From positions 5,252,501-5,316,500 of the forward strand of contig NZ_CP152002.1 in assembly GCF_038595055.1 (NCBI RefSeq): a stretch of 64,000 nucleotides of DNA. The letters run 5' to 3'. The translations under genes were made by a program, and so were the position numbers. Within the stretch, counting starts at the first letter, position 1, and the number at the start of each line of letters is the position of its first letter. The notes beneath the pieces are model-generated. The model made no database searches. It was not told the origin of the DNA and saw only the letters and a program-made list of their open reading frames with translations. Shown here in pieces: positions 52,648-59,845 of the stretch. The stretch comes from Paenibacillus sp. FSL R7-0345. GTDB taxonomy: Bacteria; Bacillota; Bacilli; Paenibacillales; Paenibacillaceae.

Positions 52648-53829
52648 TCAGTTGTTTACTATTGGAAGTTCTTCCGCGATTCTCTCTTCCACCTCAAAGA
52701 GCACTTTCATATAAACTTTACCATTCTCTTTCTTCTCATGCAAAATTTTTTGACTTTTAATGGTGCTGTCCGTGCCGTAACGGGCTAAAATATCGCTTTT
52801 CGCACGGGCAATCCCTTCCGTTCTAGCCTCTTCCGCCGACTTGACCGAAGATGAATACTGGACCTCCAGCTCCTTCTCTGTCATCACACCCAGCGGAAGC
52901 TGCAGCGAACGCCAGGACAGCATATTATTCTCTGTGAGTGTGCGCGATTTGCTGAAGCCCGCTTTGCCGTATCCCCACAGCTGGACAGCCCAGTCCCCCA
53001 GCACAAGGTACGTCCGGTCTTTACGCTCACCGGTATAGGAGCTGCCTGTCGTCTTCAGCGGAACCTCAATATTGTATTCATGCCAGACGAGACCCTTTAC
53101 CTCGCCCTTGGCTACTACGTATTCTATGTTTTCTTCATCGCCCAGAGCGCCGGAAATGAGAATCTGCCCTTTTTTGACCCGGGAATTGATGCCGACCACC
53201 GGCCTGCCCTGCTCGGCGTAAATGCCGGTAATTACCGCGTCGGCCCTGCTGACCAGATGGCGCTGGCTCAGCAGCGGCCGCTGCTCCGGCTGGTCCGCCT
53301 CAACGACCTGGATCGTGATGCTCGTCCCAGTCCGCTCCACCCCGACCCAGGACAGCCCCGGCACGCGGGAGGTGAGCCTTTTGGAGAGCTTGTCCGGCTC
53401 GTCCATGCGCCAGATCCACTGAAACGGATAAATCCCCTCCTGACGGGCGGCGGCCAGCAGATCATCCGAGGCGATCCGTTCGTTGCCTTCGATCCGGACA
53501 GTCCAGATCATGGAGCAAAACAGCAGAAGCATCACTCCGAACAACAGGATACCGGCCGAAAAAAGCTTGCGCCTCCACAGTCTGGCCAGCCGGAAGGGCA
53601 GGCCGCTTCTGGCTGTGACGTGCATACGGCAGCCTGTCTTTTTCAAAAACGGCCGGAGACTGAAAAAGTCGTCCAGCAGCAGGTTCAGGGTAGCGCCGTC
53701 CCCTGCAGGCTTCACCTCCCAGATCACGATGCCGGCTTCGGTAACGGCGTTAATAAAGTTTTCCACCGCAGGACCCGTCACACGCAGTGTAACGAACCCC
53801 CGCAGTGATGACAGAGGCGGCTCTTTCAT
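52648..53829 (-). CDS. yqfD: Sporulation protein YqfD
   Basis: 393-residue bitopic membrane protein needed in sporulation, related to the stage IV YqfD family. Cytosolic N-terminus of about 90 residues, a membrane segment LFSAGILLFGVMLLLFCSMIWT, then an extracytoplasmic domain with VEADQPEQRPLLSQRHLVSRADAVIT and a coiled C-terminus. Overlaps yqfC by 4 bp (ATGA). A sigma-E type promoter precedes yqfC. Confidence 0.92.
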   Translation of the reverse strand: MKEPPLSSLRGFVTLRVTGPAVENFINAVTEAGIVIWEVKPAGDGATLNLLLDDFFSLRPFLKKTGCRMHVTARSGLPFRLARLWRRKLFSAGILLFGVMLLLFCSMIWTVRIEGNERIASDDLLAAARQEGIYPFQWIWRMDEPDKLSKRLTSRVPGLSWVGVERTGTSITIQVVEADQPEQRPLLSQRHLVSRADAVITGIYAEQGRPVVGINSRVKKGQILISGALGDEENIEYVVAKGEVKGLVWHEYNIEVPLKTTGSSYTGERKDRTYLVLGDWAVQLWGYGKAGFSKSRTLTENNMLSWRSLQLPLGVMTEKELEVQYSSSVKSAEEARTEGIARAKSDILARYGTDSTIKSQKILHEKKENGKVYMKVLFEVEERIAEELPIVNN

Positions 53830-54119
53830 GGTTTCTCCTCGCTTCCCTTGTATCTGATTTCCCCGATAATACCTTCAACAGCCAGCTCCTGGCCGAGAAT
53901 ATTGCGGATCATTAGCTCCTGCCCGGAGATTTCAAGCGAACCATTAGCTAACGCGATCGTAAGCTGTCCGGACGAAAAATGCAGCACACCGCGGTGGTTC
54001 TCAATATACAGCTCCTTGTTGCCGATCAGGGTGATCCGGGGCAGCTCCTGCAGCACATCCTGCGGAAGATCCAGTACCCCGTTTGTCCATCCCCGCAGCC
54101 TGCGGCCAATACGGGTCAT
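53826..54119 (-). CDS. yqfC: Sporulation protein YqfC
   Basis: 97-residue beta-rich protein: LDLPQDVLQELPRITLIGNKELYIENHRGVL-type text (LPRITLIGNKELYIENHRG), ending GIIGEIRYKGSEEKP. YqfC family, always paired with yqfD in spore formers. Start ATG is preceded by AAGGGGAGAAG. First gene of the yqfC-yqfD-phoH-pgpH-ybeY-dgkA run. Confidence 0.92.
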   Translation of the reverse strand: MTRIGRRLRGWTNGVLDLPQDVLQELPRITLIGNKELYIENHRGVLHFSSGQLTIALANGSLEISGQELMIRNILGQELAVEGIIGEIRYKGSEEKP

Positions 54120-54152
54120 ATGTAGACTTCTCCCCCTTCCTGCCTTCTGTAC

Positions 54153-54179
54153 ACCTTATGCGGCGCTGCAGCTTTTTAT
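54153..54179 (-). promoter_or_regulatory. Probable sigma-E promoter of yqfC-yqfD
   Basis: On the minus strand ATA (54177-54179), a 16-bp spacer, and CATAAGGT (54153-54160), matching the sigma-E pattern ATA-N16/18-CATAnnnT. It lies 34 bp before the yqfC start. Known mother-cell expression of yqfD in Bacillus supports the assignment. Confidence 0.6.
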
Positions 54180-54245
54180 GAGAAATACTCACACGGGGCC
54201 AGAGAAATAAGGGTTAGGCGGACCACAGAGCCTGGAGCCAACGCA

Positions 54246-54285
54246 AAAAAGCCTTCAGACCCTTTAAAAAAGGGTCCAAAGGCTT
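54246..54285 (-). terminator. Terminator of the nfeD-floA operon
   Basis: AAGCCTT-GGACCCTTT / AAAGGGTC-AAGGCTT followed by TTTT on the minus strand. Confidence 0.9.
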
Positions 54286-54346
54286 GCTTTAATTATTGTA
54301 CTTACACCCGGCTGGACGTTGCAGTATCCGCAGTACAACCAACTTG

Positions 54347-54961
54347 CTATCTTCTGGTTGAGTGCGGCCGCCGGGAACGCGGCGGACCGAGAATCTCTGC
54401 CCAAATCAGCCCGTTACGCAGCGCCTGCCGGCTGTCTGTGGCTCCTCCCGGAAGAGAGAGTCCAGCCTCACCCCGCTCAGACGCCGCTGGAGTCCCGTCT
54501 GAGCTCTTATCCATTCCATAGGTTGCCATCCCGTCGTAGGCGGCCTGCAGGCGCCTCAGCTCCCGCTCCATCCGTTCTGTGCGGATCTGGACGCTATCCT
54601 CCTGGTCCGCCGACTGCTCATAGGACATCCCTTCGCCCGTCTCATAGTCAGGAGTCGGAGTCTGCGGGGACTCCTGCCAGGCAGGAGCCAGCTCATGCTC
54701 ATGCTCCTCATAGGATGAGCTGTCCCGTGACAGCTCACTACCTGCCGGCGCCGGAAAACCGCTGCCGGAGGCGGCAGGGCGCACTTCACGGCCGTCAGGC
54801 TCGGATGGCCGGACTCTGCGCGGCAGCGGATCATCTCCTCCGCCGCCAAAGGTCGGCATGCCGCCGCGCGCATTAGGTTTCTTCTTATTCTTGGCCGCTT
54901 TATTCACATTGGTAAAAATCGCGACCAGAATAATTACGGCAATATAAATCAGACTGCCCAT
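54347..54961 (-). CDS. Hypothetical membrane-anchored protein, third gene after nfeD-floA
   Basis: 204 residues not assignable to a family. One N-terminal membrane segment (residues 4-18, IYIAVIILVAIFTN), a basic stretch NKAAKNKKKPNARGG, then a long low-complexity region rich in Pro/Ser/Glu/Arg (25-120), a short coiled coil (about 122-142, IRTERMERELRRLQAAYDGM) and a basic end. It begins 16 bp after the floA stop and is followed by the operon terminator, so it is co-transcribed with nfeD-floA, in the place where Bacillus subtilis has the unrelated-looking 72-residue yqfB. It could be a membrane-microdomain partner of FloA; this is inference. Confidence 0.7.
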   Translation of the reverse strand: MGSLIYIAVIILVAIFTNVNKAAKNKKKPNARGGMPTFGGGGDDPLPRRVRPSEPDGREVRPAASGSGFPAPAGSELSRDSSSYEEHEHELAPAWQESPQTPTPDYETGEGMSYEQSADQEDSVQIRTERMERELRRLQAAYDGMATYGMDKSSDGTPAASERGEAGLSLPGGATDSRQALRNGLIWAEILGPPRSRRPHSTRR

Positions 54962-54977
54962 GGGATCTCACATCCCC

Positions 54978-55979
54978 TTATTTATTGGTCGGACGGTTCG
55001 GATCGTCCCCGTCGTTCACTTTACCGAGTGAACCGCGCATCTGCGTGTCAGCCTCGATATTTTTAAGATTCATGTAGTCCATGACACCAAGCTGCCCGGA
55101 CCGTAATGCCTCAGCCATAGCCAGCGGTACCTGGGATTCGGATTCGACTACGAGTGCCTTCATTTCGACCACCTTCGCCTTCATCTCCTGCTCATGGGCA
55201 ACCGCCATCGCTCTGCGCTCCTCGGCTTTCGCCTGGGCAATGCGTTTGTCGGCTTCAGCCTGCTCTGTCTGCAGGTATGCACCGATATTTTTGCCGACAT
55301 CCACATCCGCAATATCGATCGAGAGAATTTCAAAGGCCGTACCGGAATCCAGACCTTTGGACAGCACGGTTCTGGAGATAGAATCCGGATTTTCCAGAAC
55401 GTCTTTATGCGAATTACTCGAACCTACAGTAGTAACAATACCCTCGCCGACACGGGCAATAATCGTTTCTTCACCCGCACCGCCGACCAGGCGGTCAATA
55501 TTGGCACGGACCGTTACACGCGCTTTTACCTTCACTTCAATCCCGTTCCGGGCAACCGCAGCAACAATCGGCGTTTCAATGACACGCGGGTTAACGCTCA
55601 TCTGCACTGCCAGCAGCACGTCACGACCGGCAAGGTCAATGGCTGCGGCACGCGTAAATTCAAGCGGAATGTCGGCCCGCTGCGCCGCAATCAGTGCATT
55701 AACAACCCGGTCAACGTTACCGCCGGCAAGATAATGGCTTTCCAGCTGGTTGATGTTAAGGCCCAGTCCGGCTTTTGTAGCCTTGATCAGCGGATTAACA
55801 ATCCGGCTTGGCGTTACCCGGCGCAGTCTCATTGCCACCAGCGTAATAATGCTGATCCGCACACCGGATGCCAAAGCGGAAATCCACAGCATAACCGGGA
55901 AGAAGCTGAAGAACACACTCAATACAATGATCACGACAACCGCAATCAGCAAAATAGGAATCAATGACGCTTCACCCAT
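54978..55979 (-). CDS. floA: Flotillin-like protein FloA (YqfA)
   Basis: Scaffold of functional membrane microdomains. About 333 residues from ATG 55977-55979; a TTG four codons upstream abuts the ribosome site CGGAGG. N-terminal hydrophobic stretch ASLIPILLIAVVVIIVLSVFFSFFPVMLW-type (ILLIAVVVIIVLSVFF), then an SPFH domain (FTRAAAIDLAGRDVLLAVQ, VKVKARVTVRANIDRLVGGAGEETIIARVGEGIV-type) and a coiled coil with Ala/Glu repeats (QTEQAEADKRIAQAKAEERR). Follows nfeD by 63 bp. Confidence 0.95.
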   Translation of the reverse strand: MGEASLIPILLIAVVVIIVLSVFFSFFPVMLWISALASGVRISIITLVAMRLRRVTPSRIVNPLIKATKAGLGLNINQLESHYLAGGNVDRVVNALIAAQRADIPLEFTRAAAIDLAGRDVLLAVQMSVNPRVIETPIVAAVARNGIEVKVKARVTVRANIDRLVGGAGEETIIARVGEGIVTTVGSSNSHKDVLENPDSISRTVLSKGLDSGTAFEILSIDIADVDVGKNIGAYLQTEQAEADKRIAQAKAEERRAMAVAHEQEMKAKVVEMKALVVESESQVPLAMAEALRSGQLGVMDYMNLKNIEADTQMRGSLGKVNDGDDPNRPTNK

Positions 55980-56042
55980 ACCTGTTCCCAACCTCCGTTA
56001 CTTTTTTTTGTGAAAATTCAATCAAATCCATTCGGAAACCAG

Positions 56043-57419
56043 CTACTCTGCTGCTTCCTTTACCACCACACGGCCGCCTTCCACCTTCACCACGGCGATA
56101 GGCCGGTCAGGATTAATAAAGCTGCCTTCCGTAACCACATCCACCCGTTCTCCGTCAATCATCGCCGTTCCCGCCGGACGAAGCGGAGTAATACTCATTC
56201 CCGCTGCACCAACGAGGCTCAGCTTTTCCAGAGCAGGGACAAAGCCCGCTTCTTTGGTCAGGCTCTCCTGGAGAATGAACCGGTTCCAGATGCCGCGCTC
56301 TTTAAAAATAACCACAACAACCGCAATGACAACCACCGCTGCGGCAAAAGCAATCCCGAGATTAAGCAGGGCATGGGTGTAGCTGAAGGCTGCCCGTACA
56401 ACGCCTGCAATCAGACAGGCCGAACCAAGCAGCCCCAGTATTCCAAAGCTTGGCACAAAGAGCTCCAGCACCAGCATGACCAGCCCAAGAATGAACAGCA
56501 GCCACGTCTCTGCCCCGGCGAAGCCGGCTACATAATTGCCGAAGAAATACAAGGCAAAGGCAATCGTTCCAATAATCCCCGGAGCACCGAAGCCTGGTAC
56601 AAGCAGTTCAATGACAATCCCGGCAATCCCGATAAACAGCAGAATCGTCATGACAACCGGATTAGTGAGAAAATGCGACATTTTCTCAGCTCCAGTCTGC
56701 TTTACGTGAAAGATGTCGTCAGTAGAGTAACCCAGCCAGGAAATTCCTTCCTCCGGTGTAGCCGCCAAATGCTCGGCATATCCCGCTTTCAGCGCCTGGT
56801 CACTGGTCAGGGCAATAATCTGTCCTGCAGCCTTGTTCACGCCAAGCTCAGGCTTGTTCACGACCAGGTTTACATCCATCATACCTGCCGCAATGTCAGG
56901 ATCACGGCCGTTCAGCAGAGCTGCCCCCACCATCTTGGATTTCCAGTATGAATTGATTTTGGCGTCATCAACATGATTTCCCTTCACATCCACAAGAGAT
57001 GCTGCGCCGATCATGCTTCCGGGCTTCATAATAATGGTATCTGCGTTCAGCGCTATGTAACTGCCTGCTGACGCAGCATCGCCCTTGATAAAAGCAGTGA
57101 CCGGGATACTGCTGTCTCTGACCAGCGTTCCGATCTGCTCAGCCGAATTCACCAGCCCTCCCGGTGTATCAATCTCCAGCACAATTAGCACCGCTCCATA
57201 ATTGGCCGCCTCGGCGAAGCCGCGCTCCAAAAAGCTCTGCAGTCCGCGTTCAATCTCCTGATCAACCGGAATGATAAACACCGGACCGCTTTTGACTTCA
57301 CCGTTTGTCCGGGCCGTTGACCCTGAGGATGCCGTTGCGCCGGCCAGAACCGGTATGCAGAGCATCAACAGCAGGATAACGGAAGTAAAGGAAACAAGCA
57401 TTTTCCGGAATCTGCTCAA
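56043..57419 (-). CDS. NfeD membrane protease homologue (YqeZ)
   Basis: Long-form NfeD protein: ClpP-class serine protease domain plus membrane part and OB-fold tail. About 458 residues. I chose TTG 57417-57419 because AAGGGAGG lies 7 nt before it and the product then opens with a normal signal peptide (SRFRKMLVSFTSVILLLMLC). Motifs: LEIDTPGGLVNSAEQIG, FIKGDAASAGSYIALNADTI (catalytic Ser in SAGS), PGSMIGAA; about five membrane segments from 250; C-terminal OB fold (AGTAMIDGERVDVVTEG). Adjacent floA is its usual partner. A sigma-W type promoter lies upstream. Confidence 0.93.
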   Translation of the reverse strand: MSRFRKMLVSFTSVILLLMLCIPVLAGATASSGSTARTNGEVKSGPVFIIPVDQEIERGLQSFLERGFAEAANYGAVLIVLEIDTPGGLVNSAEQIGTLVRDSSIPVTAFIKGDAASAGSYIALNADTIIMKPGSMIGAASLVDVKGNHVDDAKINSYWKSKMVGAALLNGRDPDIAAGMMDVNLVVNKPELGVNKAAGQIIALTSDQALKAGYAEHLAATPEEGISWLGYSTDDIFHVKQTGAEKMSHFLTNPVVMTILLFIGIAGIVIELLVPGFGAPGIIGTIAFALYFFGNYVAGFAGAETWLLFILGLVMLVLELFVPSFGILGLLGSACLIAGVVRAAFSYTHALLNLGIAFAAAVVVIAVVVVIFKERGIWNRFILQESLTKEAGFVPALEKLSLVGAAGMSITPLRPAGTAMIDGERVDVVTEGSFINPDRPIAVVKVEGGRVVVKEAAE

Positions 57420-57464
57420 GTTATAACCTCCCTTCTTCATGATAACCCATTTCATACTCCCTAG

Positions 57465-57491
57465 TACGCCTTTATCCGGCAATTCGTTTCA
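57465..57491 (-). promoter_or_regulatory. Probable sigma-W promoter of nfeD-floA
   Basis: TGAAAC (57486-57491), 17-bp spacer, CGTA (57465-57468) on the minus strand, matching the sigma-W consensus TGAAAC-N16/17-CGTA. The Bacillus subtilis yqeZ-yqfA-yqfB operon is a known sigma-W target. Confidence 0.75.
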
Positions 57492-57530
57492 AAACATTAC
57501 CCCCGCTGGCATCTTCCTTCTCAGTGAAAA

Positions 57531-57603
57531 GGGGACAAACAGTAAGCAGAAGCTTAACATTTGTCCCCTGATAACGAAAAACACCCCTTATAAAAAGGGG
57601 TGT
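57531..57603 (-). terminator. Tandem terminators after yqeY
   Basis: ACACCCCTT-tttat-AAGGGGTGT followed by TTTTTC (57576-57603), then GGGGACAAA / TTTGTCCCC followed by TTTT (57527-57569) 12 bp further on. Confidence 0.88.
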
Positions 57604-57613
57604 CAGCGCTATA

Positions 57614-58057
57614 TTATTGCAGAAATTGCAGAACCGCCTGGTTCACAAGTTTACCATCGGCGCGACCTTTGACCTTAGGCATCAGTGCGCTCATGACCTT
57701 ACCCATATCACTTTTCGAAGAAGCACCGGTTTCCTGGATGGTCTGCTGTACAATTACTTTAATTTCTTCTTCGGAAAGCTGCGCAGGAAGATACTTAATG
57801 ATAATCTCGATTTCTGCCTTAGTATTCGCGGCAAGCTCTTCACGACCCGCTGATTCAAATTCTTGGAGGGCATCTTTGCGCTGTTTGATTTCACGACTAA
57901 GGATATCAAGCACTTCGTTGTCGTCTAATGTTCTCTTTAATTCTATTTCAGAATAATTTATCGTAGAACGAACCATTCGAATGGTGGAGAGTGTGAACTT
58001 GTCCTTACTCTTCATCGCTTGCTTCATATCTTCGTTCAATCGTTCGCTAAGATTCAT
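57614..58057 (-). CDS. yqeY: GatB/YqeY domain protein
   Basis: 147-residue helical protein with the tRNA-binding-like GatB/YqeY domain: MNLSERLNEDMKQAMKSKDK, LSTIRMVRSTINYSEIEL, YLPAQLSEEEI and SDMGKVMSALMPKVKGRADG. No catalytic role established. Paired with rpsU, as in many Firmicutes. AGGAGG precedes the ATG. Confidence 0.95.
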   Translation of the reverse strand: MNLSERLNEDMKQAMKSKDKFTLSTIRMVRSTINYSEIELKRTLDDNEVLDILSREIKQRKDALQEFESAGREELAANTKAEIEIIIKYLPAQLSEEEIKVIVQQTIQETGASSKSDMGKVMSALMPKVKGRADGKLVNQAVLQFLQ

Positions 58058-58072
58058 GACTCGGTAATCCTC

Positions 58073-58246
58073 CTAAAACTTTCTCTTACGAGCAGCCTCA
58101 GACTTCTTCTTGCGCTTAACGCTTGGCTTCTCATAATGCTTGCGTTTCTTCACCTCAGCCAAGACACCATCTTTAGCGATGGAACGTTTAAAGCGACGAA
58201 GTGCAGCATCAATTGTCTCGTTTTTACGAACTTTCGTTTCAGACAC
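58073..58246 (-). CDS. rpsU: Ribosomal protein bS21
   Basis: Small-subunit protein near the 16S rRNA 3' end. 57 residues from a GTG (58244-58246) preceded by GGAGGGAGGG; a longer frame exists but adds non-conserved sequence. Text SETKVRKNETIDAALRRFKR and the basic tail KRKKKSEAARKRKF are typical. Confidence 0.97.
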   Translation of the reverse strand: MSETKVRKNETIDAALRRFKRSIAKDGVLAEVKKRKHYEKPSVKRKKKSEAARKRKF

Positions 58247-58304
58247 CAGTTTTCCCTCCCTCCGACCAGACCGTCCAAGAGCATAACACGGTTCATCAAA
58301 TTTC

Positions 58305-58334
58305 ATTATAGGTCATACTGAAATATGGTGTCAA
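58305..58334 (-). promoter_or_regulatory. Sigma-A promoter of rpsU-yqeY
   Basis: Consensus TTGACA (58329-58334) and TATAAT (58305-58310) with an 18-bp spacer on the minus strand, about 60 bp before the GTG. Confidence 0.82.
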
Positions 58335-58384
58335 CCTTCGTGTTATTCTTTTTTCTGGCAGGCACTCTGAATTTGGATAATACG

Positions 58385-58744
58385 CTAAGCGTGTGAATCT
58401 GAAATGCCCACGAGAGCACCCAGCTTGGCGCCGCCGATCAGATGATAATGCAGGTGTGGAACGGCTTGTCCGCTGTCCGGCCCGCAGTTGTTGATCAGCC
58501 GGTATCCTGTTTCGGCAACCCCAAGCTCTACGGCGATCTGCTGGGCCACCGCGTGAATCTCGGCGATCAGCGGCAGATCTTCAGCCGTCACATCGTTCAT
58601 CGAGGCGATGAACTTTTTGGGAATAATCAGCACGTGCACCGGTGCCGCAGGCTGGATATCATGGAACGCCAGAATCCGCTCATTTTCAAACACCTTTTTT
58701 GAAGGAATCGTACCCTCAATAATTTTGCTAAAAACGGTTTCCAT
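58385..58744 (-). CDS. HIT (histidine triad) family protein
   Basis: 119-residue nucleotide hydrolase/transferase of the HINT branch. METVFSKIIEGTIPSKKVFE start, AFHDIQPAAPVHVLIIPKK and the triad PHLHYHLIGG. ATG 58742-58744 has AGGAGGA upstream; a 7-codon longer frame does not. Substrate unknown; family members hydrolyse aminoacyl- or phosphoramidate-nucleotides. Confidence 0.95.
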   Translation of the reverse strand: METVFSKIIEGTIPSKKVFENERILAFHDIQPAAPVHVLIIPKKFIASMNDVTAEDLPLIAEIHAVAQQIAVELGVAETGYRLINNCGPDSGQAVPHLHYHLIGGAKLGALVGISDSHA

Positions 58745-59531
58745 ACCACACTTCCTCCTGAACATTTTGTGGAGCGAAAGTACTGAACTGATGTTGTAAA
58801 GCGTAAATGCTGGTGCTGACCTGATTTGTGAAGCATCACTGTTTAGGTGCTCTTCACAGCAGTGCTTGCTGCCTGGACAGGTGCTTGATTCCCAAGAATC
58901 TCCTGCCTGCCCTATCGACCGCCCGGCCTTCCCGCCATTGGTTTTTTATGTGTCTAATCATACAGGATTTTTGCGCAATACGAAAGTCGGAACGGAGAAT
59001 GCATATGTTGGAGTGAACGCTGGCATAGGGTGCAGGACGGGGGATGCGTGATGGGGATATTCAGTACAACTGATTGTATATGACGCAGGGTGTGAGCTGG
59101 ATATGAGGCAGCATACGGTGCGTGACAGGGATGCTGGGCATATCTGACTGTATGGCAGGGGCTGTAAGCCGGGAATAGGGCATGTGCTACTGGTGATTAA
59201 TGGTATGGATATCAGCAGGTGCAGAAGGAAAAGCGGGGTTCTGATGTTCCGCCGGTGTACACATCCGGGCCCGCATAATAAATTATCGTATCTGTATTAT
59301 AGTACAGTACAACGGTTAGGCACCATGAAACTGTATCAGTAACAGCTGAAGCGGTTCAGTGAATGGGTTCGTGTTAATACAGCCATTCCCACAGGACCAT
59401 TGTGCCTATACTCTCTTTGCGGAGATACCCGTCAACATTTCATACCATTTTCACCACTATTAACGATCCTTTAGAAAAACGGAGTTATACAGTCTATTTG
59501 CCCTGCCTGCTACCAGCCATTTAACCCGTTT

Positions 59532-59603
59532 TTGTTGTATCAAATACAGCTATTTTGAGCACACACTGATTTTAGATGGCTTTAGCTGCTCAAAATGCAA
59601 TTA
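59532..59603. repeat. Paired-palindrome element, copy 3
   Basis: TTGTTGTAT-caa-ATACAGCTA (59532-59552) and TAGCTGC-tcaaaat-GCAATTA (59583-59603), again exactly 51 bp apart. The two halves are additionally linked by TTTTGAGCA / TGCTCAAAA, so the whole element can fold as one long hairpin. Confidence 0.75.
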
Positions 59604-59671
59604 TCTCAGTATGGTCAATGACCAGAGCAATCCTCAACCCGGGTTCATAAAACCAGATACATAAAAATAAA

Positions 59672-59767
59672 CAAAAAAAAGAAACACCCTATCAGCTGAA
59701 AGGCTGACTCGGCGGCGAACGTATGAAAAGGAGTGCATCCCGGTCATACGTCCGCCGAGGTGTTTCT
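59672..59767 (-). terminator. Terminator after sbcC with three-way-junction fold
   Basis: Minus strand: closing helix AGAAACACC / GGTGTTTCT (59759-59767 with 59680-59688), a long arm CTCGGCGG-ACGTATGA / TCATACGT-CGCCGAG, and a short arm TCAGC-ctttca-GCTGA, followed by eight T residues. A terminator with this much structure is unusual; it may also be a small RNA 3' end. Confidence 0.75.
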
Positions 59768-59845
59768 AAAAGATGTCGGCTTAGCTGTATTATAACAGGG
59801 GCATGATGGTGTCTCTGTGACTGACATCACATCAAGCCCCAAGTT

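Larger units (their letters stand above)
58745..59845. other. 1.1-kb non-coding interval between HIT gene and sbcC
   Basis: No frame in it has both a ribosome site and recognisable protein sequence. The middle (58990-59240) is G-rich on the plus strand with many short GCATA/GGGATG-type repeats. 59532-59603 holds a paired-palindrome element and 59680-59767 the sbcC terminator/three-way junction. Confidence 0.7.
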
